From the NCBI GenBank assembly GCA_020744225.1, contig JAGMWG010000014.1, positions 868,001-932,000 of the forward strand: DNA of 64,000 bases, written 5' to 3'. Position 1 is the stretch's first letter; each line of letters opens with the position of its first letter. The translations under genes and the position numbers were made by a program. Positions 31,807 through 40,996 of the stretch are shown here, one piece after another. The DNA is from Paraphoma chrysanthemicola. Its lineage: Eukaryota > Ascomycota > Dothideomycetes > Pleosporales > Phaeosphaeriaceae. The notes below the pieces were generated by a model. That model had not been told where the DNA came from, searched no databases, and saw only the letters and a list, made by a program, of their open reading frames with translations.

Positions 31807-32240
31807 GGTCCACCAAAGCGTTGTGAAAGAAAGCGCTTATGTGTGTTTATTGGTACTGCATCTGCATAGCGAGGTTGCCTTGTATACCTGTTCCACATTG
31901 TTCATCTATCGTTGGTCAATCTGCTAGGCATCGTTTGCGGAGTTCGGATCTTGTCTTTGTGTCTATATACTCTCTCTCTTATGTCTTCCAGCGATGTAAC
32001 ATGTTTCGACAGCGCAACCACAGCATCTTCCACTACTTGTTATCATGGTCAAAAGGATTGTTCAGAGCCGGGTCGGTTCGATTAGACTTTCATTTATCAT
32101 ATTTATTGGACTGGAGGATGGTAGATGGAGACTACACCTGGGATATGTAGGACTCCTCTTCGAGCGCATGGATATGCAGACGCTCTCTAATGTGAGAATA
32201 TATTCACCCGTCAAACATCAGCCATGGTGAAAATCCGTTG
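31807..32240. other. convergent intergenic, 434 bases
   Basis: 3' regions of the F-box/WD40 gene and of the AP-3 mu gene. T-rich, no gene seen. Confidence 0.6.
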
Positions 32241-34002
32241 TCAACATCTCGCTTCCACGCCTCTTCGACTAACGCAGAGATACTTGACGCCTTTGTACGG
32301 CGTCACTCCGCTTCCCAAACCTTTGCTCCTCTTGTGGTCTAGAGTCAGACTCTCGACCTTGATCCCACTAGCCAGCCATCCCTTGACGGAGAAACTGACC
32401 GTCGCGCACGATGGCATGAGCACTCTATTCTGCTTTACGCGTTTCGCGTCCGCGTCTTCGATTGATTGTGCGTTCTTGCTCGGCGTATCTGATTTGGACT
32501 GGTACGAAGATGTCTGATCATCGTCGTAATCATACGTACTCGCTGAGAACGAGACAGTCCCGCTATCAAGCCCATCCGATGTATCTTCTTCCTGTCCGAC
32601 GACAGTGCCCCGGAGCGTGGCTGTTGCACCTACACCGCCGCCACGATCTTGTGACATGAGGATACTGATTTCGCGACTGCTGATGCGCCATTCTATGCCG
32701 CGGTCGCCAGGTGCGTACTCTGCGTCGCCAGTGCCACGGACTACGCGTAGGTCAACGACATTCTTGACACTGGCTGGTAGTGGGATGTGGACAACCATCT
32801 CTTCGATGGCGGGCGCGGCGGTAGTTCCTGAGGATGAGAAGCCCGCGCCACCTATGCCGCGTCCAAGACCGCCTTTTGCGCCTGCAGTGCTAGGCGCCGG
32901 ACCGGCAGATTTGCCTGTGAAGCGAGGGTTGAGCTGTAACCGCACCTCGAAGTCTGCACCTGATGAGCCAAGCGACGAATGTACGGAGACGGTAGCTGGG
33001 ATGTTGATTTTAGGGAGGGACTTTGCGTTTGCGGATGTAGAGAAGGAATCAAGTGCTGCGGGTCCGAGCAGGTCGACTTCATACCCTGCGAGAACGAAGC
33101 GGCCGTCTGGTGGGACGAAGGATAATTCGCCAGGCCGCTCTTTCCATCGATTCAGCCTGACACATGGATGGAAGACAGGTAATGAAATAGCGCTTTGTAT
33201 GCCGCCTGGACAGCCGAGTTGGAGTATAAGATCAGGCACGCCAGAGACTTTTGCTGTGAATGCAACTGTGCCATTCGCAATGGCAGAAAGCGGTCTGCCA
33301 GAGGGCGAGAGCGTCACCTCCAAGGTCTCCACAATATCCACATACATCTCGTTCGACGTGTGCCGCACATTCGCTCTCCGCCACGGCACTGGAGAAGTCG
33401 CTTGTGCCGTATTTGTCGGTCCCAACCTCGGGCTCGGTCTCGACGCCAGCGAGAATGGTGTCGCAGAGGGCGTCAACGAGCTCGGCGTCGAACTCGGCAG
33501 TCCCACGCCTCCCAACAGACTCTTCATGAAATTCGGCGCGTCAACCACATCGCGTAGCGCATTTGGTTCCGTGTTTGCGATTATGCCGCCGTCCACCATC
33601 TCATTCAGCAACTGCGCAACGACATCATAGTTCCCCTCAATCTTGCTGGCCAGCAGCGGCGAGCCAAGGAAGTCTTCGAGCACATCTGCAACACGGTGGA
33701 GGAATTCGAGGACCTGGAGAGGTTCCGTGTCTGAGGAGCAGGGGCAGAGGAAGAGGAGCTGGTCCTGGATGATCGAGTAGAGAAGCGTGGCGGGGTTCGT
33801 GTTGGGGAGGTAGATCAGTGACGGTCGCGGTGCAGGATGGGATAGGTAGAGTGGTAGCAGCGTGCTGCTCGCAGGAGGACGGCCGATGTATGTGTGCTCG
33901 AGCAGAGGTGTACTAGGCGTGTGAGCTGTGGTTGCGATACCCGGAAAGGAGCCATGCTTACTTGTGCTCATCAAAGATGTACAGAGCCTCTATTGTGCTC
34001 AT
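32241..34002 (-). CDS. APM3: AP-3 adaptor complex mu subunit
   Basis: Exon 1 34002-33962 codes MSTIEALYIFDEH. A 49-base intron (33961-33913, donor GTAAGC, acceptor TAG) follows, then exon 2 33912-32241; total 570 aa. The join restores the longin-type start IFDEHNTPLLEHTYIGRPP, and the longin domain continues to about residue 130 (VADVLEDFLGSPLLASKIE). The mu homology domain starts near residue 190 (PWRRANVRHTSNEMYVDIVE, then VAFTAKVSGVPDLILQLGCP) and runs to the C-terminus with Gly/Ser-rich insertions (GAKGGLGRGIGGAGFS; DYDDDQTSSYQ). AP-3 sorts cargo from the Golgi or endosome to the vacuole. Without the spliced first exon the protein would start wrongly. Confidence 0.92.
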
Positions 34003-34223
34003 TGTGCCCGAACGTGTCACCTAGGAGCCATGTGTGTATTGTTGGAGTGAAGTGGGGCAAGTTTTGGCGGGGAGATGTGAATGCGATGATGCGCCCTGAC
34101 AGGGATTCCTTGCCCGGCGGACTTCCGTCCAGCGTCTGAACTTCTCAATGTTCAGGAACAAACAGACAAGACATCGCGACGCACCACAACCGAAGTCTTT
34201 ATCCAGGAGGAATAGCTGTAGGC
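34003..34223. promoter_or_regulatory. 221-base divergent promoter, AP-3 mu / DMAC1-like
   Basis: Start codons on opposite strands face outwards across this stretch, so the regulatory elements are shared or overlapping. No distinct motif was recognised. Confidence 0.5.
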
Positions 34224-34545
34224 ATGGTGCAAGAGGTTGCAGCACCCACCTTCAAAGAGGCGCTGAAGCAGGACAAAGCGCAGTTTGACGACTGTACACC
34301 ATGTCGCATCGTTGGTACGTTCGCCAGGCCCACTCGATGAGCAGTTAATAACACTCGCAATAGGTAGCGCGACATTTCTCGGCCTCGGAGCCTTTACCTA
34401 CGCCTCTGGGCACTCGCAACTCTCAGCAAACGAAGCAGCGGTGCGAGCGAGCAAGAGCATGTTCGGCATGGCCAGCAGAAGAGCGGCAATCACAGGCACT
34501 GCGTCGGTCATGGTAGGCTTAGGAGTATACCGGTGGTTCTCGTGA
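34224..34545 (+). CDS. small mitochondrial DMAC1-like (DUF4536) membrane protein
   Basis: Exons 34224-34314 and 34364-34545 (49-base intron, donor GTACGT, branch GTTAATAA, acceptor TAG) give 90 aa. The protein has a short soluble N-terminus, the CxxC-like motif DDCTPCRIVG immediately before a first hydrophobic helix (SATFLGLGAFTYASG), a polar loop and a second helix (AAITGTASVMVGLGVYRWF). This cysteine pair plus two-helix design is the DMAC1/TMEM261 pattern; the human protein assists assembly of the complex I distal membrane arm. Whether the fungal protein does the same is inference. Confidence 0.78.
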
Positions 34546-34945
34546 CATAGGCCTGCGCATGGCAAGCATAAAATAGGCCGATACAGTCTGTAGGACGGCA
34601 TAACGGGAAAAGAAATCACCAACACCACTGTATCATACTGTATAAAACTTATCTCCCTCCCACACACTGTAGTATAATGTACATACTGCACACACACCCC
34701 AGGCTTCCCTTCGAACTTCTCCATCCTCAAATGCTGACATGGTATCTTCACTGCTGGAACCGAAATATGAATGTGCCCCAGGGATATCGAACACCACTAT
34801 GCGTCTAATAAGCTGCTCCGCCCAATGCATGAAACAATCGCCTGCCTGTTGTCGCCGGGATATGATGCAAAGAAGTCATGATGTCGTCGGATGCTGTTCG
34901 TCCGGCTGTCTAAGAAGGGTATCGGTGAATGCTGTCGAGCCAGAC
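34546..34945. other. convergent intergenic, 400 bases
   Basis: 3' regions of the DMAC1-like and HAPSTR1-like genes. The short ORFs have no support. Confidence 0.55.
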
Positions 34946-35707
34946 TCAAGTCATCCGTCCGCGCTTCGGCCCGCCTGATGATCCGTCGCGTCGGTCGTTG
35001 AAGCCATCGATGTTGAAGAAGTCCTGCATCAGTCTTCGTTTCTGCCCTGCGCCATTACCGAGCTGCAAAAGATTCTGGGCGGCGGATCGCTGAAGATTCC
35101 GTGACGATGATCGGTTCGATGTTCGGCGTGGATTAGGAAAGGCTCGACGAGCAGCGGCGGCAAAGTCGTTGACTGCGGCATCATTTGCGTTGGTCGGTGG
35201 AAAGGATTGTGGCGCCGAAAACTGGAATACGTGGTTGAGCGGTGTCGTGTCCGCTTCGGTCGTTGTCGCTTCCATCTGAACTGGCGGCGGTGCCGAATCG
35301 CAGCGATGGCCGGCTTCTATGACGGGCTCCTGCACATGATGCTCCTCTGGTAAGAGGTTGTGCTCCATGACTGGCGACGAACTTCGCGCGCGCTTGTCGT
35401 CCACGTCATCTTCGTCACTGTCGCTGCTCGACTGTTTGTGAGGCAGCGCTCCGTCTAGCCGCTCTGTCGCCCACTGCCGTATCCGCCAGCCTTCGCCATC
35501 TCCCACGCCGATGTTTTCTCTGTCCAGAAATGCGAGTAACTCATCGAGGGCTTCCTGGTAGCCGTCGGTTCGAGCACGGTCCAGATCGGCCAGGGCTGCT
35601 TTGTACAGGTTCGTGACATTCAGAGCGGCGGTGCGGAAGGACTGGTGAACATCGGGCTGCCGCCGTGTCTTTGGGAGCGATGTGTTGAGGCTGCGCATTG
35701 AGTCCAT
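34946..35707 (-). CDS. HAPSTR1/C16orf72-like protein (DUF4588 type)
   Basis: A single exon of 253 aa. Residues about 20-85 form the conserved helical part: HQSFRTAALNVTNLYKAALA, GYQEALDELLAFLDREN and WRIRQWATERLDG. The rest is disordered: an acidic Ser/Asp run (SSSDSDEDDVDDKRARS), a Pro/Thr-rich middle and a basic C-terminus with QKRRLMQDFFNIDG and GGPKRGRMT. The helical block is like the eukaryotic C16orf72/HAPSTR1 family, which in animals works with the ubiquitin ligase HUWE1 in stress responses. The family call rests on my memory of the AAxNVTxLYK helix and is moderate; a nuclear site is suggested by the basic tail. Confidence 0.65.
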   Translation of the reverse strand: MDSMRSLNTSLPKTRRQPDVHQSFRTAALNVTNLYKAALADLDRARTDGYQEALDELLAFLDRENIGVGDGEGWRIRQWATERLDGALPHKQSSSDSDEDDVDDKRARSSSPVMEHNLLPEEHHVQEPVIEAGHRCDSAPPPVQMEATTTEADTTPLNHVFQFSAPQSFPPTNANDAAVNDFAAAARRAFPNPRRTSNRSSSRNLQRSAAQNLLQLGNGAGQKRRLMQDFFNIDGFNDRRDGSSGGPKRGRMT

Positions 35708-36159
35708 GTTTGCTGATGCGGTGTTGGCTGCGTTGTGCTGTGAGTCTTGGACGCTGCAGTGAGCGGCGGTAATTATGGAGTTGACGGGAATAAATTTCGT
35801 CGTTAAACAGGAGGAGGCACTATCACCCCAAAGGAGCGTGTGGTGGACAGTGAAGGACCGGAGTGGTGGTGAGGTTGAAGGTTGGCGGGGTTGACGCGGG
35901 AGGTGATGAAGGCCTCTTCGGGAGGGCGCTATGACCCACCACGCCTCGTGCTTGCCGCCTGTCGCCCCCGATCACCATCCCATGTACTTTACACTTCCCC
36001 AGGCTGCTCGAACACCATGTGAATTCAGTCTCACAGATGCATCTGGACCTACAAATGGACATGGCAATTACTCGGCATACTTTTAATGTCGACACAGAAA
36101 TTTGAGGACAAGCGGGATCTTGACATATACGTCGATCAGTCACCCATCCTGGCCATTCC
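35708..36159. promoter_or_regulatory. divergent region, HAPSTR1-like / F-box gene
   Basis: 452 bases between two outward-facing start codons. The minus-strand ORF here is Pro/Cys-rich without a domain. Nothing else was recognised. Confidence 0.5.
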
Positions 36160-37434
36160 ATGACCTCGTTTATTGAACGCCTCCCAGTCGAGGTTTTTGA
36201 GATTCTTGCAGTAGACCTCGATTTATCTGGCTACCAAAATCTGCGTCTCACCTCGCGACAACTTCATCTGCTCACTTTATCTACCTTTGGGAAGCGATTT
36301 GTATCCCGTCTCACATCAACCCTTGGCTCGCCGTCTCTCGATCGTCTCGTCAATTTATCCAATCACCCATACTTTTGCGATGTCGTCACACGGCTCGACA
36401 TCAAACTTCTCTCTCATCGGGACTACAAATTATTGGCGAACATCGCGAAGGTTGGCATCTTCCCGCCGCCAAAGCGTTTTCCGGTAGTGTCTATCGTCAA
36501 GCAAGAGCATATTAGAGGCGAGTCAACACTATACGACGATGTTCTTAGTCGAAAGTATCCGCAATGCATCACCGAGCGCCTCACCCGTGCCCTGGTTGGC
36601 TTTGGAAATCTAAAGACGATCCGCTTCCGCACCCAGAATAAGGAGCCAGCGGGATGGCTATCGGACTTGCCAGACGGCGACCAGACCTTCCGCACAAAGT
36701 GCTTCCAGGCGGTAATTGACTCCATACTCAAGAGCGAGATTCAGCTAGACGAGTTTGGTATGTCGAAAAGAAAAAGGACAAAGGGCATAAGCAAGAGTCT
36801 TCATCTACACTATCCCGCTCTGCAGATTCCATTCTCAGCACACGCTTCGCTACGACACTGCTTCCGAGACCTTAGCTCCCTTGATCTCTCCGTTGTCACT
36901 TCTCACAATGGCAATGTTCGTGTACCCGGTTGGGAAAATGGCCTAAGTCATTTCATCATGTGTGCACCGAGCTTGAAGAGCCTGGCATTGAGTCTGGGGC
37001 GTGCCGAACACATCTCAGATTATTCGGCAGCTATCATCCACTCCCTCGCACTATCATGTCACCTCCCCTCGCTCGAATGCTTGCATCTTGTCAACACTGC
37101 GCTCCACGAGGGCGACATGATGGCCATTCTGACACGTCACAGGGGCTCAATTCGGGAACTGATTTTGAAGAATACTCGCATGTTGATGGGTACATGGATC
37201 TCTTTCCTTACGTCCCTAAAGGAAGTCGAAGGCCTGCAATGCTTGCGACTGGCACTATTAGAGGGTCTGAGGAGCCCGATAGTGTTTCGACAGAATAAAA
37301 AGGCCAAGGCAAAGATAACACTTGATTTGGCGAAATCTGAGCGACCAATGCGTGAGATGCTTGAAGATCTTGTTGCTGCAGAGGGTGGGGAGAGCGGTGT
37401 CCTGTCCATAGATGTTGATGGATGGTTGCACTGA
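36160..37434 (+). CDS. F-box protein with leucine-rich C-terminal part
   Basis: A single exon of 424 aa. The N-terminus is a short F-box (FIERLPVEVFEILAVDLDLS, then NLRLTSRQLHLLT). The remainder is built of helix-strand units rich in Leu that resemble degenerate leucine-rich repeats (LRHCFRDLSSLDLSVV, CAPSLKSLALSLGRAEH, LPSLECLHLVNTALHEG, RGSIRELILKNTRM). This is the common form of the large fungal family of F-box proteins of unknown target. An adaptor role with Skp1 is inferred from the F-box. No link to the neighbouring secreted genes is evident. Confidence 0.8.
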   Translation: MTSFIERLPVEVFEILAVDLDLSGYQNLRLTSRQLHLLTLSTFGKRFVSRLTSTLGSPSLDRLVNLSNHPYFCDVVTRLDIKLLSHRDYKLLANIAKVGIFPPPKRFPVVSIVKQEHIRGESTLYDDVLSRKYPQCITERLTRALVGFGNLKTIRFRTQNKEPAGWLSDLPDGDQTFRTKCFQAVIDSILKSEIQLDEFGMSKRKRTKGISKSLHLHYPALQIPFSAHASLRHCFRDLSSLDLSVVTSHNGNVRVPGWENGLSHFIMCAPSLKSLALSLGRAEHISDYSAAIIHSLALSCHLPSLECLHLVNTALHEGDMMAILTRHRGSIRELILKNTRMLMGTWISFLTSLKEVEGLQCLRLALLEGLRSPIVFRQNKKAKAKITLDLAKSERPMREMLEDLVAAEGGESGVLSIDVDGWLH

Positions 37435-37679
37435 AATCTACGAAGCGCTGCTTTTTGTGCATCATATCACTTCATCGGGTTTCCGTGGTGCGCGTGAAAA
37501 AAATGGAAAAGCACAAATCGACTTCACGTCGTGTGGCAGTCTCACCTCGTATATGATCATTCCTCATTTGAGTTTGACCCTGCTTAGGTTACCTTTCAGA
37601 AGTGCGGAGGGACTACTATTGCCTGTGCAGTTTCATCCTAGAGCCCTGGGTGTCGAAGCTAACCCATACGCCTCAAATC

Positions 37680-39180
37680 TCACAGCTTCGCTTTCAACTT
37701 CTCAGCATCCATCTGGAAAACATGCTCCCTGATCATAAGGCTGCCATTATCCCTTGCGTTCACGGATCGCGCAAATACTGCAGTATTCGCGACCGATAAA
37801 CCTGGCTCTGGCTCTTGGAACTCCTCGACTTTGTACATCAGATGAATGTGCTGTGCGCCTTTGTAGAACCAGTTGTCCTGAAATATAGTGACACTTGTGA
37901 CATGCCTGAGGCCGAGCTCGGCTTTGTGCTGAATGAGAAAGTACGCCAGGGTAGCGCCGATTGGGGAGCCTGTGACGACAACGGATCAGTATATGAACAT
38001 ATACTAAATTGTGTAATCTTTTCAACGCACCTAAAATGGCTTCGCCTGCAGCTGCTTTTGGCCCTGTAGTGGGCAGCTCGATGCCAGGCCACTTCGGAAT
38101 GTCTGGCAAATCCAATTGCGTAAAGATCGACGCCATGAGCCGAAGCGTCTCCTCGTTCTGGACATACATTGCAAAATAGTATCGAAAGGGAGCTGGATTC
38201 TGTCTCACCCAATATCCCCAAAGGACATCTGAGGCAAGATGTAAGGCAGGAAGCTCGTTGTTTGGGGGCACATATGGCCAGTTACCATCGGCGGCGGATC
38301 TAGGACTCTCAAAATCTTGAGCATAGATAGCTAAGAGTACATGAAGTCAGTATGTGCACGCAGGGCAGTGACGATTCAGAGTGAAAGTTACCTCCGCCAG
38401 CGCCATCCATGCCGAAGCGAATTCTTGCTCCTGTACTCTTCGCACATGTCAGCTTGATTGCCATTCGAGCTCAGAAAAGACCTACATGATATTCCCTATC
38501 GCCCACCATGTATGTTACGTCCCAGATGGTAGGCTCCTCGTCAGAGTCATCAGAATCGGGCTCGTCGAAAGTCTCCTCGCCGTGCTCGATAGAGTATCCC
38601 TGGATATTTCCACCTAGGATTTTAGGAGTCTCGCTGAGTCCAAGAGCCTGCAATGCAGTTCCTATGTGATGAGCTGTGCCCGCTTCATCGTCGCGGAACT
38701 CGCAAGCATCTTTCTGATCGTACACGGTATCAAGCCAACCCCAAGTTGCGAGCTCAGCTTTCGCCAATGGTCATCCAGTGTGGTCTCAGGAATCCGTTTT
38801 GCGTTGTACGTACTTTTCAAATCACCTTGCCACTGACTCCGAGCCGACTTTGGTGTTCGATTCAAAGGATCGGGCCACATCTTTCCAGCCTCCTCGTCCG
38901 TCGCTCTGGTCATACACCCGAGCCAGTTGCCTTTTTGGCGGAATCTGTCCCACTCTGCCTGACTTGCAGTGTTGGCGGGATTCCATTTCTCGCCTGCTGT
39001 TTGCACAGTGTCCGGGTACGGGCTAGGACGATCGTCAATGGAATTATGAAGTCCATGAAGCTTGGTTTCGAGAATGACAGAGCCGCTATCTCTGGCCGGA
39101 GTCATGCTTGAGTGAGGCGCTCGACTGCAGGTGCTGCCAATGAAGCTCGTGGCGGCGAGCAGCGTGAGAAGTGCCTTCAT
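37680..39180 (-). CDS. secreted protein of unknown family, tandem copy 1 (five exons)
   Basis: Exons 39180-38814, 38757-38486, 38437-38392, 38330-38031 and 37969-37680; introns of 56, 48, 61 and 61 bases; 424 aa. The N-terminus MKALLTLLAATSFIGSTCS is a signal peptide. Later blocks are GNWLGCMTRATDEEAGKMWP, DPLNRTPKSARSQWQGDL, ELATWGWLD, an acidic run (DEPDSDDSDEEPTIWD), RIRFGMDGAGG, ALHLASDVLWGYWVRQN, SPIGATLAYFLIQHKAELG and RHVTSVTIFQDNWF. No known domain was recognised. All joins were checked by frame and against the tandem copy at 39646-40996, which keeps the same blocks in the same order. The protein is probably secreted; a role in the outside world (effector-like or cell surface) is only a guess. 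Confidence 0.78.
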
Positions 39181-39645
39181 TCTGTGCTTGTGAGTGTGTG
39201 TCAAGTGTAAAGTCGTGCCCAGGGTTGACAATTATTTTCGTAGAAGATGACGCAATAAGGGTGTGGCCGAATAGCGCGGGAAGCAGCGAGGGCGAGACCG
39301 CACGTGCGAGAAAAGTGAGAGACGGCAGGAGCGTTGACAGCTGATCGGGCCTACCAATGAGGAACAATCGGTGAGATGAGGTTAGCTTTGGAAGGATTCA
39401 TACTGTAAACAGATGCAGTATCATTCCTGAGAAAACACCCTGCAGAAACAAAGTTATTGCGGTACGTCTACCTACCTAAAGTAAGTACCTAGAAGACTGC
39501 CACGCGCTCACGTAATGGAAGTTTCGCAACTTGCACCGCCAATTTCCAAGGATGAAACAAAGCAGTCCAGACACTTTCATTTGTACTCTAGTGCGCCATC
39601 TACCGCTTCCATTCTATCTAACTACTCTGACTTTGTTATACTCAG
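39181..39645. other. intergenic between the tandem secreted genes
   Basis: 465 bases, the promoter of copy 1 and the 3' region of copy 2. It contains a short CTACCTACCTA word with a partly mirrored AGTAAGTACCTAG (about 39468-39494). No gene. Confidence 0.5.
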
Positions 39646-40996
39646 CTAGAGCTTTGCCTTTCCCCTTGCCACGGTAAACATGTGCGCCTTGACAGCCTTC
39701 TCTACTCCATTATTGATCTCCGAAGTCGAGACGAGGATGTGTAGATTTTCGTCAGCTTCCCGAAGCTGGAGATTGACGCTGCTGCCACTAGAGTCTTCCT
39801 CGGAAAGAGGAACATCTGTAATCTTAAAGATGAGCTGCACCTGATTGCCTGGCGCAAAGAATGCTGTGATATCAGTAACGTGTTTACGGCCCAACTCGAC
39901 TTTGTGCTGAATGAGCATAAACGCTATGGTTGCACCAATAGGAGAGCCAAGCAGATACTCAGCCTCGCGCTCCCACATGCCGAGGGTAATGCCTGGCCAC
40001 TCTGGGAGATCTGGCAGGCCCTTCTTCTGGACAATCTTTGCAATGACTCTCTGTGTGACCTCGTTCGCGACCGTGTTGACAAAGTAGTAGCGCAGTTTCT
40101 TGGGATTGGCGTTATTGTGCGTCCAGTAAGGGAACATAACATCCGAGGCGAGGCGGAGTTTGGGCAGCATATCATCGTCGGGATTGAAGTCCCAATTTTC
40201 TGCCGCGGCAGATTTAGGGGACTCGAGATTTTGTGCGAAGATGTCGCCTCCAACATAGTTGATTGCGAAGCGAAAGAACGCTCCCGTAGCCTCGAAGAGA
40301 TGTGAGCATGAATCTGAACAATGAGAGCGAGAACCCTACCGAGTATTTTCTGCCGTTGACCGTGTATTTTGGATCGAAATAATCAATAGCCTCATCGTCT
40401 TCATCCACAGCATCTTCATCAAAGTGCTGGTTCGAGAAACAAAAGTCATCTCCGCCAGCTTGCTGAGGTAAGACATTCAATGCCAGGGATTTTAGAGCGT
40501 CGCCGATATGTTTGTAATTCTCGGTGCCGTCCTGTGAGAAGTCACAGTTTATTTCGGCATCGTAAGAGCCTTCATGCCAGCCCCAGATACTAAGCTCGGC
40601 TGGAGAGAAGTACAAAATAAGCAAGGAGCTGGAGAGATTGACGATTTACGTACCGAGCGTGCCGAGTCAGGGACTACGCGCAGACTTTGGTGTTCGAGAA
40701 AATGGATCTGGCCACATCTTCCCTCCTGCCTCGTCGGAGGCGTCCATGAGACATCCCAACCAACTACCCTTCTCTTGATACTTCTGTACTTCTGCATCGT
40801 TTGCGATCTCCTTTGGATCCCAGGTATAAAACCCCGACTCGGTGTGCACTATATTTGCTGATGAACCCTTATCAAGATCAACAGAGAGAGCTGCCGCCTT
40901 GCCCGAGGGTGAAGATGAGGATGTGTTACAGTAAGTTCGATCGCAGCTCCCAAGAAATGCTCCGAGACCGACAAGGAGGATGATCGAACCCTTCAT
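39646..40996 (-). CDS. secreted protein of unknown family, tandem copy 2, with in-frame TGA
   Basis: Exons 40996-40654, 40599-40340 and 40290-39646 (introns 54 and 49 bases) give 415 codons. They match copy 1 block for block: signal peptide MKGSIILLVGLGAFLGSC, GSWLGCLMDASDEAGGKMWP, DPFSRTPKSARS, ELSIWGWHEG, FFRFAINYVGG, LRLASDVMFPYW, SPIGATIAFMLIQHKVELG and KHVTDITAFFAPG. Copy 2 lacks introns 3 and 4 of copy 1. With the strong donor GTACGT at 40653, a TGA (40667-40669) interrupts exon 1 where copy 1 has a Trp codon. A weaker donor (GTAGTC at 40677), 24 bases upstream and in the same phase, would remove the TGA and leave 407 aa. So this is either a working gene with an unusual donor or a recent pseudogene. 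The long intact frame after the TGA favours recent or no loss of function. Confidence 0.7.
40667..40669 (-). other. in-frame TGA in tandem copy 2
   Basis: It occupies the place of TGG in the aligned RTPKSARSQW stretch of copy 1 and lies 13 bases before the canonical splice donor. One G-to-A change would create it, if this is not a splice-site shift or a sequencing error. Confidence 0.8.

Noticed and set aside
32605..33630. 341-codon plus ORF
   Set aside because: Antisense of the AP-3 mu gene, which has clear longin and mu-homology blocks.
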